Of a stretch of DNA of 16,628 nt, positions 1-6,351 are shown in pieces. The stretch covers positions 1 through 16,628 of the forward strand of contig DATAAM010000118.1 of NCBI GenBank assembly GCA_036260075.1. Reading direction: 5' to 3'. This DNA comes from DATAAM01 sp036260075 (lineage in GTDB: Bacteria > Actinomycetota > Acidimicrobiia > Acidimicrobiales > JAHWLA01). The notes below the pieces were generated by a model. The model was not told the DNA's origin and did no database searches. It saw only the letters and a program-made list of their open reading frames with translations. The translations under genes and the position numbers were made by a program. Numbering within the stretch: position 1 is the stretch's first letter; each line of letters begins with the position of its first letter.

Positions 1-30
1 CGCCGATTTCCCCACCAGAAACGCGAAGAA

Positions 31-58
31 GGGGCGCCCACCACGCTGTGGGCGCCCC
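31..58 (-). terminator. Rho-independent terminator of the small membrane-protein gene
   Basis: A perfect 11-bp inverted repeat (GGGGCGCCCAC, 31-41, and GTGGGCGCCCC, 48-58) encloses a 6-nt loop. Read on the minus strand, it lies 20 nt after the TAG stop at 79-81 and is followed by TTCTTCGCGTTTC, which is T-enriched. On the plus strand no T-run follows, so it fits a minus-strand terminator best. It could also insulate against transcription from the left. Confidence 0.75.
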
Positions 59-78
59 CTGTTCGCGTCCGCCGGTTG

Positions 79-408
79 CTACGCGGCCATGCTGCGGGGA
101 CCGTGCAGCGGATGGCGCTGCTCCGGTGCGTCCCCCTCGGACGAGCCGAGCCAGTGGAACACGGCCCGCCACACGCTTGTCATCCCGCCGACCACCAGGC
201 CGGTCGCCAACGTGCTCATCCACTCTTCGCGGAAGCCGATGCTCCAGCTGTCGAAGAGCCGGTAGTCCAGGGCGAAGGCACCGCCGATCGCTGCGAGGAA
301 CGTGAAGACGCTGTGGTACTTGGTGATCCCCGGTACCACGTCCTCGAGCACGTCCACCAGCTTGAACAGCGCCAGGCCCAGGAGGGCGATAGCTGCGAAG
401 TGGTACAT
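79..408 (-). CDS. Small membrane protein of unknown function (109 aa)
   Basis: I do not recognise a named family. The protein has three hydrophobic segments, at about residues 4-24, 33-48 and 66-88, with charged loops between them (ALDYRLFDSW, GFREEW). It ends in a hydrophilic tail of about 20 residues rich in Pro, His and Arg. The open frame extends 21 codons further upstream. The ATG at 408 was chosen because AAGGGAGGC (minus strand, 423-415) sits about 7 nt before it and the first hydrophobic helix begins directly after it. Unlike the genes to its right it has a classical Shine-Dalgarno sequence. It is transcribed divergently from thrB across an 80-bp gap and is followed by a strong hairpin terminator, so it is probably monocistronic. 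A small holin-like or stress membrane protein is conceivable but unsupported. Confidence 0.72.
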   Translation of the reverse strand: MYHFAAIALLGLALFKLVDVLEDVVPGITKYHSVFTFLAAIGGAFALDYRLFDSWSIGFREEWMSTLATGLVVGGMTSVWRAVFHWLGSSEGDAPEQRHPLHGPRSMAA

Positions 409-475
409 GTCCTTGCCTCCCTTGACGGGATCGGTCGTGGTGGTCCCGTCGCACTTCGGACCGCACGGCACCCTC

Positions 476-481
476 TACGGT
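476..481 (+). promoter_or_regulatory. -10 hexamer (TACGGT) of thrB, leaderless type
   Basis: TACGGT matches the actinobacterial TAnnnT -10 consensus and ends 7 nt before the GTG at 489. That spacing places the transcription start on or within a base or two of the start codon. No Shine-Dalgarno sequence and no convincing -35 box are visible. Confidence 0.5.
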
Positions 482-488
482 TACCGCC

Positions 489-1337
489 GTGTTCGCTCGC
501 GCCCCCGCGTCATCGGCCAACCTGGGCCCCGGCTTCGACACGCTCGCGCTGGCGCTCGACCTCTACGTCGAGGTGGAGGTGCAGCCTGCCGACGAGCTGC
601 GGGTCACGGCGGAGGGGGAGGGGGCCGAGCTGCCCCACAACGAGGACCACCTCGCCGCGCAGGTCGTGCGGCGCGTGCTCGGCCACACCGACGTGGCCAT
701 CACCGTGCGCTCGCAGATCCCCGTAGGACGGGGGCTCGGCTCGTCCGCCGCGCTCGCGGCGGCCACCGCCGCGGCGGCAGGCGCCGATGACCCGCTCGCG
801 GTCGCTGCCGCGGTCGACGGCCACCCCGAGAACGCGGCGGCCTCCGTGCTCGGCGGCCTGGTCACGGCCACGACCGTGAACGAGCGCCCGGTGGCGGCCC
901 GCATGCCGCTCGACCCCGACCTGGCCTTCGTGGTCCTCGTCCCCGGCCGCCTGCTGCCGACCAAGCGGGCGCGGGCGGCGCTGCCCGCCCAGGTGCCGTA
1001 CCAGGACGCCACCTTCAACCTGGGGCGCATGGGCCTGTTGCTGGCGGGCCTGGCCGACCGCCGCCTCCTCGTGCACGAGGCCACCGAGGACCGCCTCCAC
1101 CAGACCGCCCGCGCCCCGCTGTTCCCGGAGGCGACCCACCTGCTCGCGGGCTTGGTGGACGCGGGTGCGCTGGCCAGCTGCTGGTCCGGCGCGGGCCCCA
1201 GCCTGCTCGGCATCTGCGACCGCCACGCCGCGCCGCGCGTGCGTGCTGCGGGCGACGAGCTGTTGGCCGCGGCCGGCGTGGCGGGCAAGGCGGTGCTCCT
1301 GCACGCCGACACCGAGGGCCTGACCATCCACGGCTGA
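489..1337 (+). CDS. thrB: Homoserine kinase
   Basis: This enzyme phosphorylates L-homoserine to O-phospho-L-homoserine with ATP, the step before threonine synthase; it is cytoplasmic. The 282-residue protein has all three GHMP-kinase motifs: PASSANLGPGFD at residues 6-17, the phosphate-binding loop PVGRGLGSSAA at 78-88, and SGAGPSLLGI at 233-242. ThrB-type family features are also present: HPENAAASVLGG near 112-123, FNLGRMGLLLAGL near 176-188, and EDRLHQ at 200-205. Its length is normal for the family (about 280-320). The GTG at 489 puts the first motif at the usual distance from the N-terminus and follows a TACGGT hexamer by 7 nt. The usual partners hom and thrC are not in the window, so thrB stands apart here, with the zinc-ribbon gene 28 bp downstream. 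Confidence 0.93.
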   Translation: MFARAPASSANLGPGFDTLALALDLYVEVEVQPADELRVTAEGEGAELPHNEDHLAAQVVRRVLGHTDVAITVRSQIPVGRGLGSSAALAAATAAAAGADDPLAVAAAVDGHPENAAASVLGGLVTATTVNERPVAARMPLDPDLAFVVLVPGRLLPTKRARAALPAQVPYQDATFNLGRMGLLLAGLADRRLLVHEATEDRLHQTARAPLFPEATHLLAGLVDAGALASCWSGAGPSLLGICDRHAAPRVRAAGDELLAAAGVAGKAVLLHADTEGLTIHG

Positions 1338-1352
1338 CGCCTGCCCAGCCGC

Positions 1353-1358
1353 TACGGT
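1353..1358 (+). promoter_or_regulatory. -10 hexamer (TACGGT) of the DUF5679 gene, leaderless type
   Basis: TACGGT is the same hexamer as in front of thrB and ends 7 nt before the ATG at 1366. No Shine-Dalgarno sequence lies between them. It implies a separate transcript beginning at the start codon rather than simple read-through from thrB. Confidence 0.5.
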
Positions 1359-1365
1359 CGATTCC

Positions 1366-1518
1366 ATGGCTACCTACGAGGGCTACTGCGTCAAGTGCCG
1401 CGAGAAGCGCGAGTTCGAGGGCGAGGTCAAGGAGATGGCCAACGGTCGTCGGGCCGCCCAGGGCACGTGCCCCGTGTGCGGCACCAAGATGAACAGGATG
1501 CTCGGCAAGGCGGGCTGA
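1366..1518 (+). CDS. DUF5679 family zinc-ribbon protein (50 aa)
   Basis: This is a 50-residue protein with two CxxC knuckles, YCVKC (C8, C11) and TCPVCGTK (C35, C38), joined by a charged stretch containing NGRRAAQGT. The layout, short knuckle, charged linker, NGR-x3-QGTCPVCGTK, is that of the DUF5679 family found as tiny stand-alone proteins in actinobacteria. Zinc binding is expected from the four cysteines; the biological role is not established. The ATG at 1366 is the only start that keeps the knuckle, and a TAnnnT hexamer sits 7 nt upstream. It lies between thrB and queF, 28 and 26 bp from them, in the same direction. Confidence 0.85.
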   Translation: MATYEGYCVKCREKREFEGEVKEMANGRRAAQGTCPVCGTKMNRMLGKAG

Positions 1519-1532
1519 ACCCGCTGCCCGAC

Positions 1533-1538
1533 TAGGTT
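1533..1538 (+). promoter_or_regulatory. -10 hexamer (TAGGTT) of queF, leaderless type
   Basis: TAGGTT ends 6 nt before the GTG at 1545. A GGGGAG run (1540-1544) is too close to the GTG to act as a normal Shine-Dalgarno sequence, so a leaderless start is the simpler reading. Confidence 0.42.
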
Positions 1539-1544
1539 CGGGGA

Positions 1545-1895
1545 GTGCCCAGCAGCCCGTCGCGGGAGCTCGTCGCCCTTCCGAACCCACACCCCGGCCG
1601 CGACTACGAAGTCCGCTGCGAGACGCCGGAGTTCACCTGCGTCTGCCCCATGACGGGCCAACCCGACTTCGCCACCGTCACGGTCGTGTACGTACCGGGT
1701 GAGCACATCGTCGAGTTGAAGTCGTTGAAGCTCTACCTCTGGAGCTTCCGACAGGAGGGCGCGTTCCACGAGGACGTGACCAACCGCATCCTCGACGACC
1801 TCGTGGCGGCCATCGCGCCGCGCCGCATCACCGTCCGCACCGATTGGAACGTGCGCGGCGGCATCCACACGGTGGTCGAAGCCACCGCCCCGTAG
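1545..1895 (+). CDS. queF: NADPH-dependent 7-cyano-7-deazaguanine (preQ0) reductase
   Basis: QueF reduces the nitrile of preQ0 to the aminomethyl group of preQ1, with NADPH, on the route to queuosine in tRNA. The 116-residue protein matches the short, single-domain QueF type. It has the catalytic segment PEFTCVCPMTGQPDFA (residues 28-43), where C34 corresponds to the thioimide-forming cysteine and D41 to the conserved acid. The family signature ELKSLKLYLWSFR (57-69) is present, and FHED (74-77) carries the substrate-binding Glu. The GTG at 1545 gives a normal N-terminus. The genes making preQ0 (queC, queD, queE) and using preQ1 (tgt, queA) are not in this window. The stop codon TAG shares one base with the GTG of the next gene, so the two are probably translated from one message. 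Confidence 0.93.
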   Translation: MPSSPSRELVALPNPHPGRDYEVRCETPEFTCVCPMTGQPDFATVTVVYVPGEHIVELKSLKLYLWSFRQEGAFHEDVTNRILDDLVAAIAPRRITVRTDWNVRGGIHTVVEATAP

Positions 1896-2812
1896 TGGAG
1901 CACGCCCGCGTCGTCGCCGAGGGCCTGCGCTTCCCCGAGGGCCCCGTCGTGCTGCCCGACGGCACGTTGCTCGTGTGCGAGATGGCGGCCGGCTTCGTGG
2001 CGCGGGTCGACCCGGCGACGGGCGCGGTCGAGCGCATCGCGGAGACGGGCGGGGGCCCCAACGGCGCCGCCTTGGGGCCCGACGGTGCTCTGTACGTCTG
2101 CAACAACGGTGGCTGGCCCATGCTCGAGCTCGGCACGCTGCTCGTCCCTCGCGACGTGAACCAGGACGAGCGCTACGTGGGCGGCAGCATCCAGCGGGTC
2201 GACCTCGACACGGGCGAGGTCGACACGGTCTACGAGGGGCTCCGCAGCCCCAACGACATCGTCTTCGACGCCGACGGCGGGTTCTGGTTCACCGACTACG
2301 GCAAGCAGCGCGAACGCGACGAAGACCGCGGCGCGGTGTGCTACGGACGGCCCGACGGCTCGCTGCTGCACGAGGCGGCCCGTCCGCTGCTGCGCCCCAA
2401 CGGCATCGGCCTGCTCCCCGGGGGTCGTGCGCTCGTGGTGGCCGAGACGCCCACCGGTCACGTGTGGAGGTGGGACATCGAGGAGCCGGGCCGGCCCGCG
2501 AAGGCGCGGCCGTTCGACCACGGCGGGAGGCTGGTCGCCGGGGTTGGCGGGTTGCAGCTCTTCGACTCGCTGGCCGTCGAGGCCGACGGCCGCATCTGCG
2601 TCGCCACGCTGCTCGATGCGGGCATCACGGTCATTTCGCCCGACGGTGCCGAGGTGGAGCACGTGCCGCTGCCGGCGCACTGTGCCGATCCGCTCCCCAC
2701 CAACCTGTGCTTCGCCGGTGACGACATGCGCACGGCGTACGTGACGTTGTCGGCCGGGGGCCGGGTGATGGCGTGCCGGTGGCCGAGGCCGGGGCTGCGC
2801 CTGGCCTTCTGA
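1895..2812 (+). CDS. SMP-30/gluconolactonase-like beta-propeller protein
   Basis: A 305-residue protein of the SMP-30/gluconolactonase/LRE family, six-bladed calcium-dependent lactonase-type propellers. Visible family features are RFPEGPVVLPDG (residues 12-23, E15 as probable metal ligand), SPNDIVFDADGGFWFTD (118-134, N120), LRPNGIGLLPGG (166-177) and FDSLAVEADGRICVAT (223-238, D224). These supply the Glu/Asn/Asp metal set. The substrate could be a sugar lactone, another lactone or an ester; the sequence does not decide. No signal peptide is seen, so the protein is probably cytoplasmic. The GTG at 1895 overlaps the queF TAG by one base, suggesting translational coupling; a functional link with queuosine synthesis is not known to me. 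Confidence 0.85.
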   Translation: MEHARVVAEGLRFPEGPVVLPDGTLLVCEMAAGFVARVDPATGAVERIAETGGGPNGAALGPDGALYVCNNGGWPMLELGTLLVPRDVNQDERYVGGSIQRVDLDTGEVDTVYEGLRSPNDIVFDADGGFWFTDYGKQRERDEDRGAVCYGRPDGSLLHEAARPLLRPNGIGLLPGGRALVVAETPTGHVWRWDIEEPGRPAKARPFDHGGRLVAGVGGLQLFDSLAVEADGRICVATLLDAGITVISPDGAEVEHVPLPAHCADPLPTNLCFAGDDMRTAYVTLSAGGRVMACRWPRPGLRLAF

Positions 2813-2817
2813 CGGCG

Positions 2818-2823
2818 TACCGT
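2818..2823 (+). promoter_or_regulatory. -10 hexamer (TACCGT) of the Thr-rich membrane protein gene, leaderless type
   Basis: TACCGT ends exactly 7 nt before the GTG at 2831, in the 18-bp gap after the SMP-30 gene. No Shine-Dalgarno sequence is present. Confidence 0.45.
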
Positions 2824-2830
2824 CGGTCTG

Positions 2831-3250
2831 GTGATCGATTGGCGGGAACGGCTGGCCGATGTCCTGGCCGTGGCCGTGGCGCTGCTGGCGGGCGCGTCGC
2901 TCGCCGTGGGCATCCGCATCGCGCTCTTCGCCGCCACGCCGTTGCGGGCGGGCTCGTTCTCCTCGGCCGACGTCGTCGACGTGCTCACGCCGCCCGTCGC
3001 GGAGGATGCGGAGCCGACGACGACGACCGCCGTCCTGGAAGAGCCGGCGGAGACGAGCACCACGACCACGAGCACCTCGATGGCCACCACCACCACCACG
3101 ACCGCGGCCACGACCCGGACGACGAGCACGAGCAGCACGACGGCGTCGTCGACGAGCACCACCACGACGACCGTCGACGACAGCGGGTCGAACCGGGGGC
3201 GGAGCAGCGAGAACCGAGGCCGCGGCCGTCCCGACGAACCCGACGACTGA
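2831..3250 (+). CDS. Membrane-anchored Thr/Ser-rich low-complexity protein (139 aa)
   Basis: No enzyme domain is recognisable. A short charged N-terminus (MIDWRERLAD) is followed by one hydrophobic helix at about residues 10-36. After a short spacer (37-62) comes a Thr/Ser tract at about 63-114, with Thr runs of four to six. The protein ends in a hydrophilic tail rich in Arg, Gly, Asn and Asp (115-139). The most natural topology is a single membrane anchor with a long extended, possibly glycosylated, extracytoplasmic tail. The GTG at 2831 is 7 nt after a TACCGT hexamer. Its stop is 3 bp from the stop of the convergent Nfu-domain gene. Thr-rich linkers of this kind are common in actinobacterial surface proteins, and the coding strand keeps a normal GC-rich third position. 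Confidence 0.75.
   Translation: MIDWRERLADVLAVAVALLAGASLAVGIRIALFAATPLRAGSFSSADVVDVLTPPVAEDAEPTTTTAVLEEPAETSTTTTSTSMATTTTTTAATTRTTSTSSTTASSTSTTTTTVDDSGSNRGRSSENRGRGRPDEPDD
3017..3172 (+). repeat. Simple-sequence tract of ACC/ACG/AGC codons coding the Thr/Ser tail
   Basis: About 155 bp consist mostly of degenerate ACC, ACG and AGC codons in the 2831-3250 gene. The units are imperfect, so this is low-complexity coding DNA rather than a clean microsatellite. Length variation between strains would not be surprising. Confidence 0.6.
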
Positions 3251-3253
3251 CGT

Positions 3254-3511
3254 CTACAGGTGCTCGGCCGCCGCCGACTGCACGGCGGCGACGATCGGGT
3301 CCCACTCGGCACCCGGAGCCCGCGTCACCGTCACGAAGTCGTTGACGCCGAAGACGGCGGCCACGCCCGGCACCGCGAACACCGCCTCGAGGAATGGGTG
3401 GCCGCCGGCCTCGTCGGCACCGTTGGCGCTCAACGTGCCGGTCAATGTGACGTCGAGCTGGAAGCGGAGCGCGTTGGGGTTGGGCGACGGTGCAGGCTGG
3501 GCGGTGGCCAT
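3254..3511 (-). CDS. Stand-alone Nfu/NifU N-terminal-domain protein (85 aa)
   Basis: The protein consists almost entirely of an Nfu_N-type domain: NPNALRFQLDVTL (residues 11-23) followed by HPFLEAVFAVPGVAAVFGVNDFVTVTR and ADW-like EWDPIVAAV. In Nfu iron-sulfur carriers this domain precedes the CxxC-bearing NifU C-terminal domain; here no Cys is present and the protein stops after the domain. It therefore cannot carry a cluster by itself; its role is unknown. The ATG at 3511 gives the family's usual N-terminus, and the minus-strand hexamer TAGAGT ends 8 nt before it. The gene is divergent from the serine hydrolase across 19 bp and convergent with the Thr-rich gene across 3 bp. Confidence 0.82.
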   Translation of the reverse strand: MATAQPAPSPNPNALRFQLDVTLTGTLSANGADEAGGHPFLEAVFAVPGVAAVFGVNDFVTVTRAPGAEWDPIVAAVQSAAAEHL

Positions 3512-3519
3512 GGCGTGCG

Positions 3520-3525
3520 ACTCTA
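3520..3525 (-). promoter_or_regulatory. -10 hexamer (TAGAGT) of the Nfu_N gene, leaderless type
   Basis: On the minus strand TAGAGT (3525-3520) ends 8 nt before the ATG at 3511, without a Shine-Dalgarno sequence. The 19-bp divergent gap means that the -35 region of this promoter lies inside the 5' end of the serine hydrolase gene. Confidence 0.45.
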
Positions 3526-3530
3526 GGCCG

Positions 3531-4538
3531 GTGCACGAAGTGGAACGTCTCTTGCGGCAGGGCATCGACGAGGGCCTGCACCTCGGTGCCCAGCTGGTGG
3601 TGCGTCGGCACGGCGACACCGTCTTCGAAACGGCGGTGGGCGAGTCGCGGCCCGGCGTGCCCATGCGACCCGACGCCGCCTTGCCGTGGCACTCGATCAG
3701 CAAGGTGGTCACGGCCCTCGCCGTGGCCCGACAGTGGGAGCGCCGGGCGATCGGGTTGGACGACCCGGTGGCGAGCCACCTCCCGGCCTTCTCGGCTGAC
3801 GCCACCGTCCGCCATCTCCTCACCCACACGGGCGGGCTGCGCAACGCCGAGCTGGCGGCAGCAGAGACCGACGGGCGGAGCTGGCGCCAGTCGCTCGAGA
3901 TCGCGTGCGCGGCGGGCTCCGACGGTCGACGGGCCCGGTACCAGCCGCGCGGCGCGTTCCTGGTGCTGGCCGAGCTCGTGCGGTTGATCGACGGACGCCC
4001 CTTCGACGAGTACGCGCGCGAGGACGTGCTCCGACCCCTCGGCCTCGAGCGCTCGGGGTTCCTGCTGCCGGCCGAGCCGATGTACGACACCTCGGGCGAC
4101 GAGCCGACGGAGCTGCCGGCCGCGGACGCGGTGCGCCCGAGCAGCGGCGTGGTCGGCCCTGCCGCCGACCTGGCCCTGCTCTTCGAGCGGGTGCGGCTGG
4201 GCGGCGACCCCGTCGTGTCGACGCCGGTGGTCGAGGCCATGACAGCCCGGCACCGCGTGGGACAGCGCGACGAGACGTTCGGCGTCGTCCTCGATTGGGG
4301 CCTCGGCTTCATCGTCAACTCGTGGCAGTACCAGCGGCGGCCGCCGCCCTACGGGTTCGGCAACCGCGCCTCGCCGCGCGCGTTCGGGCACGGCGGCAGC
4401 GAGTCGTCGATCGCCTTCGCCGACCCCGAGCACGGCGTGGTGGTCGCGCTGGTCTGCAACGGCATGCCCGGGGAGAAGGTGAACCACCGGCGCACGCAAC
4501 CGGTCCTCGACGCGGTGTTCGAAGGGCTCGACTTGTAG
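3531..4538 (+). CDS. Beta-lactamase-fold serine hydrolase (class C / esterase-type)
   Basis: A 335-residue member of the beta-lactamase/penicillin-binding-like serine hydrolase family, which contains esterases, D-aminopeptidases and carboxypeptidases. The nucleophile motif SxxK is S55-I-S-K58, preceded by the usual LPWHS. LLTHTGGL (97-104) is the typical helix following it. The third motif is H287-G-G in AFGHGGSESSIAFADPEHGVVVALVCNG. The expected Tyr-x-Asn motif reads Y137-Q-P, so the Asn is replaced. No signal peptide or lipobox is seen, suggesting a cytoplasmic enzyme. GTG at 3531 was chosen; GTG at 3540 is an alternative that removes three residues. The substrate cannot be inferred. The gene is divergent from the Nfu_N gene and 11 bp before rimO. 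Confidence 0.85.
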   Translation: MHEVERLLRQGIDEGLHLGAQLVVRRHGDTVFETAVGESRPGVPMRPDAALPWHSISKVVTALAVARQWERRAIGLDDPVASHLPAFSADATVRHLLTHTGGLRNAELAAAETDGRSWRQSLEIACAAGSDGRRARYQPRGAFLVLAELVRLIDGRPFDEYAREDVLRPLGLERSGFLLPAEPMYDTSGDEPTELPAADAVRPSSGVVGPAADLALLFERVRLGGDPVVSTPVVEAMTARHRVGQRDETFGVVLDWGLGFIVNSWQYQRRPPPYGFGNRASPRAFGHGGSESSIAFADPEHGVVVALVCNGMPGEKVNHRRTQPVLDAVFEGLDL

Positions 4539-4541
4539 CGT
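4536..4541 (+). promoter_or_regulatory. -10 hexamer (TAGCGT) of rimO, leaderless type
   Basis: TAGCGT starts within the TAG stop of the preceding hydrolase gene and ends 8 nt before the GTG at 4550. It is the sixth case in this window of a TAnnnT hexamer at this distance from a start codon. The GAGGG between the hexamer and the GTG lies too close to the GTG for standard SD use. Confidence 0.4.
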
Positions 4542-4549
4542 TGAGGGTC

Positions 4550-5797
4550 GTGGCGACGCGCTCGTATTGGATCGAGACGCTCGGCTGCCCGAAGAACCAG
4601 GTCGACTCCGACAAGCTCGTGGGCACGCTCGAAGCTGACGGGATGGCGCGCGCCGCCTCGCCCGAGGAAGCCGACGTCGTCGTCGTCAACACGTGCGCGT
4701 TCGTGGAGGCGGCTCGGCAGGAGTCGGTCGACACCGTGCTGGCGCTGGCCGACGCCAAGCAGGCCGATGCCCGCCTCGTCGTGACGGGATGCATGGCCGA
4801 GCGGTACGGCGACGAGCTCGCGGCCGCGCTGCCCGAGGCCGACTCGGTGGCAGGGTTCGGGGTGCCCGTCACGATGGGCCGCGGCCACCGGCGAGTGCCC
4901 TCGCTCGACCTGCTCAACCTGCCGAGGCCGAAGGCGTCGGCACCGTGGGCCTACGTGAAGATCGCCGAGGGGTGCGACCGCACGTGCGGGTTCTGCGCCA
5001 TCCCGTCGTTCCGCGGCCCGCAGCGGTCCCGATCGGTGGAGTCGATCCTGGCCGAGGTCGAGGCGCTGGAGGCGCAGGAGATCGTCCTGGTGGCGCAGGA
5101 CTTGGCGTCCTACGGCAAGGACGTCCCGGGCATGGGCTCAGGGTCGATCGTGCCCTTGGTGGAGGCGGTGTCGGCGCGAGTGCCGCGCACGAGGCTGCTC
5201 TACCTCTATCCGTCCGACCTCACCGACGAGCTGGTCGACGCCATCGGGGCCACCGGCGTGCCGTACTTCGACCTGTCGTTGCAGCACGTGTCGAAGCCCC
5301 TGCTCCGCAGCATGCGGCGGTGGGGCGACGGCGAGCGGTTCCTGCGCCGCATCGACGACATCCGCGGCCGGTTCCCCGAGGCCGCCTTCCGGTCGAACTT
5401 CATCGTCGGCTACCCGGGCGAGACCGAGGACGACCACGACCTCCTGCTGTCGTTCGTGGAGCAGGCCCGGCTCGACTGGTGCGGCTTCTTCGCCTTCTCC
5501 CGCGAAGAGGGCACGTTCGCGGCGGAGCTCGACGGCGCCGTCCCCGAGTCGCTGGTGGCCGAGCGGCTGCGCGAGCTGACCGAGCTGCAGGACGCGATCA
5601 CCGCCCGTCGGCGGGAGGCACTCGTCGGCTCGGTGCTGGAGGTCCTCGTCGACGCGCCGGGCGTGGCCCGCTCGCACCGGGAGGCCCCCGAGATCGACGG
5701 CGTGGTGCACGTGCCCACCGCGACGGCGGTGGGCTCGTTCGCCACCGTGCGGGTGACGGGGGCGGAGGGCCCCGACCTCGAAGCCGAGGTGGCATAG
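4550..5797 (+). CDS. rimO: Ribosomal protein S12 methylthiotransferase RimO
   Basis: RimO adds a methylthio group to the conserved aspartate of ribosomal protein S12, using two [4Fe-4S] clusters and S-adenosylmethionine. The 415-residue protein begins TRSYWIETLGCPKNQVDSD, the RimO signature (MiaB has GCQMN instead). The N-terminal cluster cysteines are C13, C49 (NTCAF) and C81 (GCMAERY). The radical-SAM motif is C142-x3-C146-x2-C149 in EGCDRTCGFCAIPSFRG, and a TRAM-type RNA/protein-binding domain fills roughly the last 60 residues. GTG at 4550 is preferred; TTG at 4541 would add three residues. It heads the unit rimO-pgsA-cinA, the next start being 2 bp after its stop, an order common in actinobacteria and Firmicutes. 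Confidence 0.96.
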   Translation: MATRSYWIETLGCPKNQVDSDKLVGTLEADGMARAASPEEADVVVVNTCAFVEAARQESVDTVLALADAKQADARLVVTGCMAERYGDELAAALPEADSVAGFGVPVTMGRGHRRVPSLDLLNLPRPKASAPWAYVKIAEGCDRTCGFCAIPSFRGPQRSRSVESILAEVEALEAQEIVLVAQDLASYGKDVPGMGSGSIVPLVEAVSARVPRTRLLYLYPSDLTDELVDAIGATGVPYFDLSLQHVSKPLLRSMRRWGDGERFLRRIDDIRGRFPEAAFRSNFIVGYPGETEDDHDLLLSFVEQARLDWCGFFAFSREEGTFAAELDGAVPESLVAERLRELTELQDAITARRREALVGSVLEVLVDAPGVARSHREAPEIDGVVHVPTATAVGSFATVRVTGAEGPDLEAEVA

Positions 5798-5799
5798 GG

Positions 5800-6351
5800 G
5801 TGGCCACCGATACGTTCGGCCCCTCTGCATTGGCCACGCCCGCGAACGCGGTCACGATCGGTCGGCTGGCGGCCACGCCGGTGCTGCTGGCGCTGGTGCT
5901 CGCCCGGCCGCAGAGCTGGTGGACGCTCGCGTGCTGGATCGTGCTGGCGGGCACCGACGGCGTGGACGGCTACCTGGCCCGGCGCCACGGCACCACCCGG
6001 TCGGGTGCCTTCCTCGACCCGTTGGCCGACAAGTTCCTCGTCCTCGGGGCCATGGCGGCGTTGGTGGTGGAGGACGTGTTCTGGTGGCTGCCCGTGGCGT
6101 TGATCGCCGGTCGGGAGCTGCTGATCAGCGCGTACCGCATGGTCGTCGGCAGGCACGGCGTCTCCGTGCCTGCCCGTTCGTGGGCGAAGGTGAAGACGGT
6201 CGTGCAGGACGTGGCCGTCGGCTTCGCCGTGCTGCCGCTCGACGTGCCGACGTCCGTGGCCGACACGCTGCTGTGGGCGGGAGTCGCCCTCGCGCTCGTG
6301 ACCGGTGCGCAGTACCTCCTCGACGCGCGGGTGAGTGCCGATGCGGTGTGA
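5800..6351 (+). CDS. pgsA: CDP-diacylglycerol-glycerol-3-phosphate 3-phosphatidyltransferase
   Basis: A 183-residue integral membrane CDP-alcohol phosphatidyltransferase, probably making phosphatidylglycerophosphate from CDP-diacylglycerol and glycerol 3-phosphate. The catalytic motif is complete: D53-x2-D56-G57-x2-A60-R61, then G69, D73 and D77 (GAFLDPLADK). The gap between AR and G is seven residues, one fewer than in many members. Hydrophobic helices surround it at about 22-52, 80-103 and 135-175, and a conserved GRELLISAYR segment sits at 104-113. GTG at 5800 follows the rimO stop by 2 bp, and the 3' end overlaps cinA. Assignment to pgsA rather than another CDP-alcohol transferase (PIS, cardiolipin synthase) rests on the rimO-pgsA-cinA context and on TPANAVTIGRL at the N-terminus. 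Confidence 0.9.
   Translation: MATDTFGPSALATPANAVTIGRLAATPVLLALVLARPQSWWTLACWIVLAGTDGVDGYLARRHGTTRSGAFLDPLADKFLVLGAMAALVVEDVFWWLPVALIAGRELLISAYRMVVGRHGVSVPARSWAKVKTVVQDVAVGFAVLPLDVPTSVADTLLWAGVALALVTGAQYLLDARVSADAV

Noticed and set aside
422..427. TTGACG as a -35 box for thrB
   Set aside because: It is 48 bp from the -10 hexamer at 476, far outside the usual 16-19 bp.
3017..3172. A CRISPR array or true tandem repeat
   Set aside because: The units are degenerate Thr/Ser codons without spacers or a conserved repeat, and the open frame continues through.
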